DNA of 38,575 nucleotides, from contig JAEWWD010000090.1 of the NCBI GenBank assembly GCA_023396535.1, forward strand, positions 1 through 38,575. The letters are read 5' to 3'. Positions 8,133 through 17,003 of the stretch are shown piece after piece. The notes beneath the pieces were generated by a model. That model made no database searches. It saw nothing but the letters and a program-made list of their open reading frames with translations, and was not told the DNA's origin. A program made the translations under genes and the position numbers. This DNA is from Bacillota bacterium. GTDB lineage: Bacteria; Bacillota; Clostridia; Christensenellales; CAG-138. The stretch's first letter is position 1. Each line of letters opens with the position of its first letter.

Positions 8133-10727
8133 GTGGGGCATTTGTCCGATTCAACTCTTATCAAAACCAAATACTGCATCCCACGTGCAAATCCGAGCAC
8201 GATATTGCGTGAACGGATGCTCGAAAAGCTGGATCATGCGCTTGAGCGGATGCTTACGCTGGTTGTAGCGCCGATGGGATACGGCAAGACAACAGCGGTT
8301 TATGAATGGGTGGAAAAATCGGGATTGCAAGCGGCATGGCTTTCGTTGGACGAAAGCGATAATGATCCGATCGTTTTCTGGAAGTACATTTGCGCAGCGA
8401 TGGAAAAAATCCTTCCTGGAGTTGCGAACGATGTCCAATATGCTTTTTCTTCGTATCAGCTAATGGAAGCGAACGTTCCTGTCAACATCCTCATCGACAG
8501 ACTGGCGCAACACGGCGGCAAAGCGCTGCTCGTCATAGACGATCTGCATACGATCTCGAACGCGCAAATATTAAAAGGGCTTTCACATCTTCTTGAATAT
8601 CTTCCCGCAAACGCGCATGTGATTATCATAAGCAGGGCAGAACCTGCGATGGAGCTTCATAAGTTTGAATTGCGCTCTCAGGTTTTACGCGTTACCGCAG
8701 CTGACCTTCGGTTTCGGCAGGATGAAATTGCTGATTTCTACCTGAAGCGCGAGTGCACGTTCGGCAAGGAAATTATTGAAAAGATCGGCAGTTATACGGA
8801 GGGCTGGGCCGCGGCCATGGTTGCCCTTGCTGTATCGGCGCAGAACGATTGCATTAACAGCGCCCTGCTTAACGGCATAGCGGCGACAAACGCCGACGTG
8901 TATCAATACCTGATGAACGAGGTCTTTGAAACGTATCCCCCTGAAAAGAAGACATTTTTGCTTAAAATCTCCATATTGGAGTTTCTGCAACAGGATATTT
9001 GCAGCGCCATAACCGGCGAAGATAACGTTACGCGTTTTTTTGAGGATATGAGCAAAAGGAACGAGTTTGTGACCTTGCTCAGCGATGAAAGCAGCGTCTA
9101 TCGGCTGCATCCGATTTTGAAGGACTTCCTGCTCAAAAAACTCAGGCAAGACGATCCTGACGCGTATGCAGAACTGCATACGAAAGCGGCGCTGTGGTAC
9201 CGCGAGCGGGGTATGCTGCCGCTCGCCATTTCGCATTATTTGGGCGGCGCGCGGTACGCGGAGGCCTTCGAACTGATCGAAATGCAACTGGGCAATTTTG
9301 CGAGCAAAAACGAATATGAAACCGCGCATTCCTGGATCGAGCAGCTTCCTGCGCATTATAAGCACAAAAGCGTCAAGATCGCGGTGTTTTATTCCATGTA
9401 CTCCGCGCAGCGGCGGGACTTCGAAGCATCCCACAAATGGCTCGCCCGCGCCAGGAAAATACTGGCGCATGACCAAAGGGGAGAAAGTGGCATGCAGGAT
9501 TGCGCCTTGGTCGGCCTTACGGCGGTCAATCTGCTGCTCAGGGAAGGCAATGCGGCAGAACTTCTTAGACTCATCCGAAGCAATGAAATCCGCAACAACA
9601 ACACATTCGGAACCGTTGAATATATGGATTTGAACGATTCGGCTATCTATATGTACCGAAGCCCGGTCCATATCATGGTAAAGCTGTTTGAGATGGACCG
9701 CGATGCGCTTTATAAGCTGCGGGACTATCACGGCATCCTGTCCACAAAGACTCCGGGGTTTGTTCCCTTGGCGGCCGGAGAATATCTTTATGAAAAGAGC
9801 AGGCTTGAGGAAGCGCTGCCATTGTTCTTGCAGGCGATTGAAGCCGCGCGGCCGCTCAATTATCCGGGCGTGCTGGTCCCGGCAATGGTTGGTATTTCCC
9901 GCATAAAGAGAAGCAGGGCCGATATGGCTGGCGCTCTCGCCGTCTTGGAGGAATGCGAAAGCAGGCTTAAAATCATTCAAAAACCGCATTGGAATGACCT
10001 TGTGTCCGCGCTGAAAACGCGCTATTCCATCGAAACCGGTAACATGGATGAGGCGCAAAAGTGGATCCATGCCAATAAGCTGCACATATTCAGCGAAATC
10101 AAAAGAGTCCGTGAATTTGAGCTGATCGTACTTGCAAGGGCTTTATGGGCAAAAAAAGACACGAGCGACGCCGAACTGCTGCTGATGCGGCTTCTGCAGT
10201 TTGCACAGGCCGAAGGCCGTTTGCACAGCGAGGTTGAAATACTGAATCTGCTGGCGATGATAGCCTGCCAACAGGGCAATACCTCCCCTGCAGTTGTGTA
10301 CTTGGAGAGATCATTACGCATAGGGCTTGCCGAAGGCTATGTGCGCAGCTATATCGACGAACAGGCGCCGATGCTTACCGTATTGAAGCAGGCGATGCGC
10401 GCATTTAAAAAAACGGAGGAGGTAAGCCGGGAACTGGAGCGCTTTGTCGGTTCCCTCGTTTCGCTGCTTCAGGAGGAAATGAATGTGCCGCCCGGCGGCA
10501 GCACGGTCGGCAGCATGAAGTTAAAGAAGCTGCTGACCGCAAAAGAGTTTGAAGTGCTGGAATTGCTGTGTGCCGCACACTCGAACGAAGATATCGGCAA
10601 AAAGCTGAATATCGGCCAGCGCACGGTCAAGACGCACACGGGAAGCATTTACAACAAGCTGGGAGTCAAGACCCGCGCCCAGTGCGTAAAGCTGGCGTAT
10701 GAGGAAGGGCTTTTGCTATCGGATTAG
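8133..10727 (+). CDS. Large ATP-binding LuxR-family regulator (MalT/LAL type)
   Basis: This protein of about 864 residues is a STAND/LAL-type transcription regulator. The N-terminus has the MalT-like start (TKYCIPRAN) and a Walker A motif APMGYGKTT (46-54), then ALLVIDDLHTI as Walker B. The middle is helical and TPR-like. The C-terminal LuxR helix-turn-helix begins at LTAKEFEVLELL and contains IGQRTVKTHTGSIYNKLGVKTRAQ. Such proteins bind an inducer plus ATP, oligomerise and activate promoters. The start is uncertain: GTG at 8133 lacks a good ribosome binding site, while TTG at 8142 lies just after GGGGTGGGG. It is followed by a strong terminator and then the surface-protein gene, a plausible but unproven target. 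Confidence 0.9.
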   Translation: MGHLSDSTLIKTKYCIPRANPSTILRERMLEKLDHALERMLTLVVAPMGYGKTTAVYEWVEKSGLQAAWLSLDESDNDPIVFWKYICAAMEKILPGVANDVQYAFSSYQLMEANVPVNILIDRLAQHGGKALLVIDDLHTISNAQILKGLSHLLEYLPANAHVIIISRAEPAMELHKFELRSQVLRVTAADLRFRQDEIADFYLKRECTFGKEIIEKIGSYTEGWAAAMVALAVSAQNDCINSALLNGIAATNADVYQYLMNEVFETYPPEKKTFLLKISILEFLQQDICSAITGEDNVTRFFEDMSKRNEFVTLLSDESSVYRLHPILKDFLLKKLRQDDPDAYAELHTKAALWYRERGMLPLAISHYLGGARYAEAFELIEMQLGNFASKNEYETAHSWIEQLPAHYKHKSVKIAVFYSMYSAQRRDFEASHKWLARARKILAHDQRGESGMQDCALVGLTAVNLLLREGNAAELLRLIRSNEIRNNNTFGTVEYMDLNDSAIYMYRSPVHIMVKLFEMDRDALYKLRDYHGILSTKTPGFVPLAAGEYLYEKSRLEEALPLFLQAIEAARPLNYPGVLVPAMVGISRIKRSRADMAGALAVLEECESRLKIIQKPHWNDLVSALKTRYSIETGNMDEAQKWIHANKLHIFSEIKRVREFELIVLARALWAKKDTSDAELLLMRLLQFAQAEGRLHSEVEILNLLAMIACQQGNTSPAVVYLERSLRIGLAEGYVRSYIDEQAPMLTVLKQAMRAFKKTEEVSRELERFVGSLVSLLQEEMNVPPGGSTVGSMKLKKLLTAKEFEVLELLCAAHSNEDIGKKLNIGQRTVKTHTGSIYNKLGVKTRAQCVKLAYEEGLLLSD

Positions 10728-10751
10728 TCCCGTCGCAAAACAAACAGAAAT

Positions 10752-10798
10752 AAAGCTTGCGGTATCGTACCTTTGTACGATGCCGCAAGCTTTTTGCT
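10752..10798 (+). terminator. Strong Rho-independent terminator after the LAL regulator
   Basis: A 19-bp stem (10752-10770 with 10775-10793, a single G-U pair) closes a CTTT loop and ends in TTTTT. It lies 24 bases after the regulator stop codon, so the surface-protein gene downstream needs its own promoter. Confidence 0.92.
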
Positions 10799-10802
10799 GT
10801 GC

Positions 10803-10824
10803 TACCATTTTAAGCGGTATGGTA
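10803..10824. promoter_or_regulatory. Inverted repeat ahead of the surface-protein gene
   Basis: TACCAT (10803-10808) and ATGGTA (10819-10824) form a dyad with a ten-base spacer, about 90 bases before the surface-protein start. It could be a binding site for the adjacent LAL regulator, but a clear -35/-10 pair was not found and the dyad may be chance. Confidence 0.3.
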
Positions 10825-10912
10825 CGAATCGGGGGAATTGCATCGAATGCCTGTCAAAGAACCCCGCCAGGCGCGAAAGTATATGCCGTTATATAAATTG
10901 GAGGAAACGCAA

Positions 10913-13900
10913 ATGAAAGCAGCGAAAAAATCACTGGCGCTTGTGCTGATCGCATTAATGGTATTGACGATGCTGCCGCAGCCGGCGCGGGCTGCGGATT
11001 ATACCGTCAGCAATCAGGAAGATTTGGATGACGCGTTGGAAACAATACCAGCCGGCGAGACGGCAACCATTAATTTGGCGGGGAGCTTCGATTATCATGG
11101 CGGCCTCGTTATCGACGGCGGCCGCTTGATCACCTTTCTGCTGAACGATTATACGCTGAACATAATCAACGACGCGGGAACCGCTCTTGAAGTCAGCGAC
11201 TACGCCAGGGTGGCCTTTGACTGGGACCCCGGGGGAGAGGGCAAGCTCAACGCGATCAGCGAAGCGGAGGGTCATGGCGTGTCCGCCTACGATGGCGGAA
11301 TAGCGTTCGTAACCAACGCCACGGCGGAAAACGCGGGAGGAGGCGGCGGCGTAGCCGTCGCTGCGGCAGGTGCGGGCAGCCGGGTCACCCTGTATGGAGA
11401 TGCCAGCTGCACCAATCCTTACGCAATGTTCCCGGGAGCCGTACTGGCCGCCTCCGGCGCTGCCGTCGTGGTGGAAGGCGATGTGGTTTGCACCGGCAAT
11501 TTGGCTGATACTGAAGGGATGCTTGGCGTAGCGGCGGCGGACGGCGGCAGCGTGGAAGTGGAAGGCAGCGTCAGCGTATCGTACATTGATGACGCAGATA
11601 GTCGTCCGGGCGACATTTTCGGCGCGTTCGCTATGGCGGAAGGCACGGTCATAATCGAAGGCGATGTAACGGCGGACGGCGCGGGAACCATAACAGGCGC
11701 AGGGGCGATGGGAGGCACGCTCATAGTCGACGGCGATATAACGGCGGACGGCGACGGAGAGGTCATAGGCGCATTGTCTAAGTGGGGCGGCGCGGCGGTT
11801 CTCAACGGCTCGATCACTGTGCCCGACGGGGCGGCGGATATCGCGCTGGGCGACGACCAGGTGACCGACATCGAAGGCGTGCCGGGGGTATTGCCGGACG
11901 ACCTCCTAGACCTCTTGGAGGGATTCGATCGTTCGGATCTGGCTTCTGACGCTTATCTGGTTTACACCTGTACCGACGAGGTAGAGGGCGGCGGCGAAGT
12001 AGTAAGCTTCGTCTATGTGGAAACATTTGCGGGCCCGGCTTGCGCGATCGGCGATACGGAGTATAGCACGCTTGAAGCTGCGCTCGCCGACGCGGAGGAA
12101 GGCGAGGAAACGACCATCAGGCTCCTGCGGGATATCGATTATGAAACCGGTATTGAGGTGACCGGCAGAACCGTCATCTTCGACCTGAACGGGTGCGAGC
12201 TGTTTGTGTTGAACAGCGGTGGAAACGGGCTGACCGTAGGCGCGGGCGGCGTCGTGGATATCACGGATACCAGCGACGAAGAATACAGTGAACTCACTGT
12301 TATGAGCAGCAGCGCCTATGGCGTGTACGCCCATGACGGCGGGCAGGCGACAGTGACCACCGCGGGAGGCCAGCAGGGGGGTGTGTATGCCGCGGATGGC
12401 GCCTCCGTCCATGTAACAAACATAGCCTATGGAGTCGATACCGGCGTATTTGCGACCGGCGGCAGCACGGTAACGGTCGATTTTCAGATCGGCGTTATGG
12501 GGGAAGACGGGGTATATATCATGCTGGGGGACGTCGCGAAAAACTCGGAGGACGGCGCGATGGGAACGGCGCCCTATGAAAACTATCTGGTCTACTCGGA
12601 CGGAAGCGGCAACATTGTCCGCGTGAAAACGAACGCGGTCTGCAGGCTGAGCCTAACCACGGTTGATGGGACATATGTGAGCTTGTATGAGGAGATCGGC
12701 GATGCGCTCGAGGAAATGAATAGTACGCTGCCCGGCTCAACAGGAACCATCACGCTGTTTACGGACATCGAATACGATACCGGCATTAAAATCAACGGCA
12801 GGGCACTCACCTTTGACCTGAACGGGCATACGCTCAACGTAATTAGCAGCGTGGGTCACGCCCTTGAGGTCGGCAGCGGCGGCGTAGTGGAGCTGATTGA
12901 AAACGGCGGTGAGTTCAATGTCATCAGCGAAGCGTCCGGCTATGGCGTATACGCCCACGACGGCGGAAAGGTGGAAGTAACCAATGCGGAGGGCTTTATC
13001 GGCGCAGCAGCGCTTGGCGACAATAACTATGTGGAAATAGCAGGCAATGTCATAAGCAGGCAGAATGCCGTGCAGGTCGCGGGAGAACGCAATGTTGTAA
13101 TCGTTCGCGGGAACGCTTCCCTGTCCGGCGATGACCGGCCCAATACGGCCGGCATTGTCATCCAGGGCGGCTCCGATAGTACGGTTTTAGTAGGCGGCAA
13201 CCTGACGGTAACCGGTACGAACGCCACAGGCATATCGTTGATATTGGGCGGCTCAGTGATCATACAAGGCGAGTTCAGTGCGCCGGAAGAAGACTATATC
13301 ATGTTGGCTGCCTTGGATTCCGGCGGCGAACCCGTCCTTACATTCCCAACCGCCGCCGATGGTCTGACGGGGAAACTGCCTTCAGTGCTGTTGGCTCTGC
13401 TCGAACTGGATGATGCAGACTATCTGGTGTATACCGACGAAATCAACGCCGTCTACGTGAAAATTCCGGTGGGCGCCACGATCAGCCCGACCAGCGCGGC
13501 GTTTGACAAGAACCCGGCGGAGCAGGAGGACGTGACCGCGACGATCACATGGAACGACGCGGCGTCGGTGGCGGACGTGAAGGCGGGCGAAACTTCCATC
13601 GGGACGGGTAACTACAGCGTGAATGGGAACACGCTGACCGTCAAGAAGGAGTATCTGGCGACAAAGGCCGACGGCGACCTGGTTTTGACTGTCGAATTCA
13701 ACGACGGCGGTTCGGTGATGCTGACGATAACGGTCAGTGAGAGCACTACGAACACAGGTTCCGGCTCCGGCGGCAATGGCCCTGCGTACAGTAGCTGGAC
13801 ATTGACCGACAGCGCGACGGGTATCACGGTATCGGGCGACGACATCCACAGGATGGCGCGGCTCGCGGTTTCCCCGCTTAAGCTGCACTCCGCGGATACC

Positions 13901-14284
13901 TGCACGGCCTGTGACGCCATACGCAAGGCGCAAAAGGACGGCGATCTCATACTCGGTTATGATATCAGCCTAATTCCCGCTGCGACCGGCGAGCTTACGA
14001 TCTCCATCCCGGTGGGCAGCCAGTATAACGGCCGGACCTTGGTCATACTCCACTGCGTCAACGGCGGGCTGGAAACGATCATCGCAACGGTAGTCAATGG
14101 TGTGGCGATCTTCACCACCTCGTCGCTTTCGCCTTTCGCGGTGACCACCGGCCTGCTCATACCGGATGCCGCGGTGACCAACCCTCCCAAAACGGGAGAT
14201 GAAGCTTCGTCGTTCGGCCTCATCATATCCGGCCTCACGGTGCTGTGCGCGGGTTGGCTGATTATGAGGCGGCGCAAAGTATAA
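10913..14284 (+). CDS. Secreted repeat-containing surface protein with wall-sorting signal
   Basis: This is a 1123-residue exported protein. ATG 10913 follows GGAGG (10900-10904) with eight-base spacing and opens a typical signal peptide (KK, a hydrophobic run, then cleavage after PARA near residue 27). An earlier in-frame ATG at 10838 has no ribosome binding site and would bury the signal peptide. Three related beta-rich units follow, each with a motif like TI-L--DI-Y-TGI-I-GR---FDLNG (near residues 45, 395 and 610), and are rich in short Gly/Val turns such as YGVYAHDGG, like right-handed beta-helices. An X2/Ig-like module (about 856-945, starting ISPTSAAFDKNPAE) and a GSGSGG linker come next. 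The C-terminus has PPKTGD, a hydrophobic segment and RRRKV, consistent with sortase anchoring. It is probably an adhesin or matrix protein; no catalytic motif was recognised. Confidence 0.88.
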   Translation: MKAAKKSLALVLIALMVLTMLPQPARAADYTVSNQEDLDDALETIPAGETATINLAGSFDYHGGLVIDGGRLITFLLNDYTLNIINDAGTALEVSDYARVAFDWDPGGEGKLNAISEAEGHGVSAYDGGIAFVTNATAENAGGGGGVAVAAAGAGSRVTLYGDASCTNPYAMFPGAVLAASGAAVVVEGDVVCTGNLADTEGMLGVAAADGGSVEVEGSVSVSYIDDADSRPGDIFGAFAMAEGTVIIEGDVTADGAGTITGAGAMGGTLIVDGDITADGDGEVIGALSKWGGAAVLNGSITVPDGAADIALGDDQVTDIEGVPGVLPDDLLDLLEGFDRSDLASDAYLVYTCTDEVEGGGEVVSFVYVETFAGPACAIGDTEYSTLEAALADAEEGEETTIRLLRDIDYETGIEVTGRTVIFDLNGCELFVLNSGGNGLTVGAGGVVDITDTSDEEYSELTVMSSSAYGVYAHDGGQATVTTAGGQQGGVYAADGASVHVTNIAYGVDTGVFATGGSTVTVDFQIGVMGEDGVYIMLGDVAKNSEDGAMGTAPYENYLVYSDGSGNIVRVKTNAVCRLSLTTVDGTYVSLYEEIGDALEEMNSTLPGSTGTITLFTDIEYDTGIKINGRALTFDLNGHTLNVISSVGHALEVGSGGVVELIENGGEFNVISEASGYGVYAHDGGKVEVTNAEGFIGAAALGDNNYVEIAGNVISRQNAVQVAGERNVVIVRGNASLSGDDRPNTAGIVIQGGSDSTVLVGGNLTVTGTNATGISLILGGSVIIQGEFSAPEEDYIMLAALDSGGEPVLTFPTAADGLTGKLPSVLLALLELDDADYLVYTDEINAVYVKIPVGATISPTSAAFDKNPAEQEDVTATITWNDAASVADVKAGETSIGTGNYSVNGNTLTVKKEYLATKADGDLVLTVEFNDGGSVMLTITVSESTTNTGSGSGGNGPAYSSWTLTDSATGITVSGDDIHRMARLAVSPLKLHSADTCTACDAIRKAQKDGDLILGYDISLIPAATGELTISIPVGSQYNGRTLVILHCVNGGLETIIATVVNGVAIFTTSSLSPFAVTTGLLIPDAAVTNPPKTGDEASSFGLIISGLTVLCAGWLIMRRRKV

Positions 14285-14299
14285 AGCAACATAGGGGGG

Positions 14300-14342
14300 A
14301 AAACCCATCGACAAAGTCCTGCGGACTTTGTCGATGGGTTTT
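14300..14342. terminator. Palindromic terminator after the surface-protein gene
   Basis: A perfect 20-bp stem (14300-14319 with 14323-14342) closes a TGC loop. The arms end in AAAA/TTTT, so it could terminate in either direction. It lies 16 bases after the surface-protein stop and also forms one end of repeat E1. A hairpin of the same design with a different tip occurs in E2 (18734-18764). Confidence 0.85.
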
Positions 14343-14567
14343 CCCGCACATTTTTGCCGTTCGGCTCTTTCATTCTGAAAGAGGCTGTCACAGCAAAAAG
14401 CGCGTAAGGTGTCATTTTTCACTGCACATGCACCCGAACGGTACATTCGGGTATTTCACAAGGAATGATGTGCGGCAAGCCGCATAACCAATCGCCCGCA
14501 AAATGACGGATTGAAAGCTTCATACTGTACGACTTTCAACATGATCTCTGCTGACAGGGGGTTATCG
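14300..14567. repeat. Structured intergenic repeat E, copy E1
   Basis: This roughly 270-bp non-coding unit is homologous to 18496-18764. In order it has the 20-bp palindrome, a CTCTTTC/GAAAGAG hairpin (about 14376-14394), the inner arm GGTGTCATTTT (14408-14418), a central core (14419-14499) with the CCGAA/TTCGG hairpin and GGAATGATGTGC, the inner arm AAAATGACGGATT (14500-14512), and an outer flank ending near CTGCTGACAGGGGGTTATCG. Relative to E2 the outer flanks are reversed while the core keeps the same strand, so the core is inverted with respect to its flanks. Confidence 0.8.
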
Positions 14568-14577
14568 ATACTCTGAT

Positions 14578-14604
14578 GGACGAAGACACCATGTGCCTTC
14601 GTCC
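14578..14604 (+). terminator. Terminator-like hairpin
   Basis: GGACGAAG (14578-14585) pairs with CTTCGTCC (14597-14604) and is followed by a T-rich run on the plus strand. No plus-strand gene lies directly upstream other than repeat E1, so its role is unclear. The following GGGGATTTTTTCGCGTTTTGGG resembles part of repeat R and may be a decayed fragment. Confidence 0.45.
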
Positions 14605-14790
14605 TTTGGCAATTTTTTGGGGATTTTTTCGCGTTTTGGGCTGTTGCCAGTCCGGAATGGCATGTCTTTTTGTGTTGGGATATTTTTCGAGTAAGAAGAG
14701 GGAATATAGCGACTGCCGTGCCCCATTCCGGCGCGTACTTCCTCAACTGAACGGAAGACGGCGCCAAGGTATCAATGGTTGGCCTCCGAA

Positions 14791-15354
14791 TTATAGAAAC
14801 CGTCTGACCCTTTTACAGTATCCCGTATACTTTTCGCCGTATATCTTTTTTAGCGATTGTTCCTCAAGCAGGATTTGCCGGTTAAAAAGCCATATGCCGG
14901 TAAAAACGTAAATCAGCATTATCCAATTCGGAATAATCAAAAATACGCCTATCAGAACCAATCCGAATGCTGTATAAATTGGATTACGGCTGATAGAAAA
15001 TGCTCCCGTGGTCACAAGCTCTCCGGGATGATCTTCATCCAAACCGACGCGAAAGCTTTTTCCAAATGAAATCAGAGCGTATATAAACAATAAAACACCC
15101 ATTACGCATACGGCCACGCCTATCCAGCTAACCAATTCATTGTTAAACAATTCAACCCCGATTTTAGGCAGACCAAACGCGCTTGCAGATACGATATAAA
15201 ATAGCAGCAAGGCGAATGGCGGAATAAAAAAATCTTTTTTATCCATCTCGCCAAATTGAATGGATTTTATCCCCAATTTTTTTAATTGGAAAGCTCTTGA
15301 TAAAACGAGTATTACAAGCAAAAACAATGTTGCTATCGCGATATATCTGGTCAT
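14791..15354 (-). CDS. Isoprenylcysteine carboxyl methyltransferase (ICMT)-like membrane methyltransferase
   Basis: This is a 187-residue integral membrane protein with about five hydrophobic segments. The C-terminal half has the ICMT/PEMT pattern: VTTGAFSISRNPIYTAFGLVLIG, a further membrane segment, then EEQSLKKIYGEKYTGYCKRVRRF, whose Glu and Arg residues bind SAM in the family. Bacterial members methylate unknown, often lipid or small-molecule, acceptors. An upstream in-frame ATG at 15399 is possible, but the ATG at 15354 has a strong AGAGGAGG a few bases before it and is preferred. The gene stands alone on the minus strand. Confidence 0.8.
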   Translation of the reverse strand: MTRYIAIATLFLLVILVLSRAFQLKKLGIKSIQFGEMDKKDFFIPPFALLLFYIVSASAFGLPKIGVELFNNELVSWIGVAVCVMGVLLFIYALISFGKSFRVGLDEDHPGELVTTGAFSISRNPIYTAFGLVLIGVFLIIPNWIMLIYVFTGIWLFNRQILLEEQSLKKIYGEKYTGYCKRVRRFL

Positions 15355-15479
15355 ATCGTTTCCTCCTCTTACGATAAAATAAGCAAATCTCTTCGTCAAT
15401 TATTCAATACTTTTAGGCGATTCCATAACTTGCTTGACTGCATCGGAGCTTTATCCTCAAAAATTTCATATCTTACTTT

Positions 15480-16191
15480 ACTATTATCGGTATCCTTTTT
15501 GCAACTTTTACGCCGTTGCCATCCGGCATGAATGTCAGATACATTTCCTATTTATCGGGGAACCGTTATATCGTTAGCATCTGGTAAGCTTGAGGAGCTC
15601 AATTTGGCCGAATAAGCGTCATACGGGTGATTCTGGTATGATAAGCCTTGAAGCGTGGTACTGGTCAAAAAGAGCAAAAGGGGCGGACGGCATGGAAAAG
15701 ACGGATCAAGGGATATCCGGCAGCAGTATAGTGCAGTATTCAAGTTCGCATTTTGAGCATATGGAAAGTTACAAATGGGAGCGCTCTCGATTTCTCAGCA
15801 GATTTTATATCCAATATTATTGTCAACGCAAAGGGTACTGCACCTATATCGGCCAGCACCCTTTTCTTCAAACTCTGATTTACTTGCAGTTGGCGGCGAT
15901 AAGAGATCGCAGACAATTAAGCTTTTTGACGCCATCCCAAATTACTTTTTGAATCCGAATCATTAGGCTGCTCTAGTCATACCCTAACGTTTACAAAAGA
16001 TGCAAAATACCTTGCTAGCGGAAGCGAGGAAGGATTTGTACACATATGGGAAGCTGTTGATTCGGAATTTAAAACAAATTAAACAATTGCCGGGTGAAAT
16101 CTATTCTGTCCGATATGACGGGGGAAGCAATAAAATTATCGTATCTTATAAAGAGAACAACAGGAAAATAGGAATTTGTCAAATTGAATAG
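15480..16191 (+). pseudogene. Decayed WD40-repeat protein gene
   Basis: No intact reading frame runs through this stretch, but WD40-blade-like peptides appear in different frames in the right order. Near 15870-15930 there is SNSDLLAVGGDKRSQTIKLF; at 15966-16079 there is SHTLTFTKDAKYLASGSEEG followed by FVHIWE, ending at a stop; and at about 16096-16191 there is GEIYSVRYDGGSNKIIVSYK ending at a stop. Weaker blade-like pieces occur near 15530-15580 (VRYISYLSGNRYIVSIW) and 15769-15800. The frames shift and are broken by stops, so this looks like the remains of a WD40 protein. The exact 5' limit is uncertain. No other gene lies between 15355 and 16328. Confidence 0.6.
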
Positions 16192-16250
16192 TGACGGTTG
16201 GCTACAATGGCAGGATCTGCTGAATAATATGATGCCCCCATGGGCGTAAT

Positions 16251-16295
16251 CTTCATCCTCTCTTCATGGACTGCGCATGGCCGGTATTGTATGAT
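16251..16295 (+). promoter_or_regulatory. CTTCAT direct repeat and candidate promoter of the two-component operon
   Basis: CTTCAT occurs at 16251-16256 and 16262-16267, an 11-bp period typical of OmpR/PhoP-type response-regulator sites. The same arrangement (CTTCAT, five bases, CTTCAT) lies ahead of the solute-binding-protein gene at 18834-18850. A possible -10 is TATGAT (16290-16295). This suggests autoregulation by the downstream response regulator. Confidence 0.55.
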
Positions 16296-16328
16296 GAGCA
16301 TAGTAATTGCATTCGAAGGATATTTGGC

Positions 16329-17003
16329 ATGGGAAGTACGATACTTGTAGTTGAGGACGATGTAAATATAAACGAGACCGTCTCGGAATACTTAAAGGAA
16401 GCCGGGTTTTTGGTTGTCTCCTCGGTTGATGGAACAAAGGCCGAGGAGATTATTCAATCGAATTTTGATGTCGATCTGTTCATTTTGGATATTATGCTTC
16501 CAGGCCGCAGCGGATTAGAGCTTCTTAAAATCATTCGAAGCATGGATGAGCAAAAAGAGAAACCCGTCTTGATGCTGACCGCCATCGGTGATGAGATGAC
16601 ACAACTATTAAGCTTTGACGGTTTGGCGGACGACTATGTGACAAAGCCTTTCTCGCCCGGTGTTCTCGTCAAAAGGGTGAACGCGCTGCTGCGACGCTGC
16701 AGGCATACTTCGAGAATCATGCAGTGCGGCAACCTGGTCATTGATTTGGATGGGTATGAAGTGCTCGAATCCGGACACACGGTCAATCTTACGTTGCGCG
16801 AATTTGAGTTGCTTAGCGCGTTGATGTCCAGCGCCGGCAAAGTGCTAAGCCGGCAGCAGCTTTTGAACCATGCTTGGGGGTATGACTATTTTGGCGATGA
16901 CCGAATCGTAGACGTTCACATTAAGAACCTGAGAAAAAAGCTGAACGGCACCGTTATTATTACCATCAAAGGCGTTGGCTACAAGCTGGAAGGGACTGTC
17001 TAA
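16329..17003 (+). CDS. OmpR/PhoP-family response regulator
   Basis: This 224-residue protein has a receiver domain (acidic pair in VVEDDVN, D54 in FILDIMLPGRSG, K in TKPFSPG) and a C-terminal winged helix (LTLREFELLSALMSS, then RIVDVHIKNLRKKL and IKGVGYKLE). ATG 16329 follows GAAGGA with about nine-base spacing; an upstream ATG at 16266 would add 21 residues not typical of the family and overlap the CTTCAT repeat. Its stop abuts the ATG of the sensor kinase. It probably activates the transporter operon that begins at 18902, as suggested by the shared CTTCAT boxes. Confidence 0.93.
   Translation: MGSTILVVEDDVNINETVSEYLKEAGFLVVSSVDGTKAEEIIQSNFDVDLFILDIMLPGRSGLELLKIIRSMDEQKEKPVLMLTAIGDEMTQLLSFDGLADDYVTKPFSPGVLVKRVNALLRRCRHTSRIMQCGNLVIDLDGYEVLESGHTVNLTLREFELLSALMSSAGKVLSRQQLLNHAWGYDYFGDDRIVDVHIKNLRKKLNGTVIITIKGVGYKLEGTV

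Noticed and set aside
8685..10085. Long minus-strand open frame opposite the LAL regulator gene
   Set aside because: No ribosome binding site or family motif, and it lies wholly antisense to a gene with strong LuxR/STAND motifs; it reflects codon bias of the real gene.
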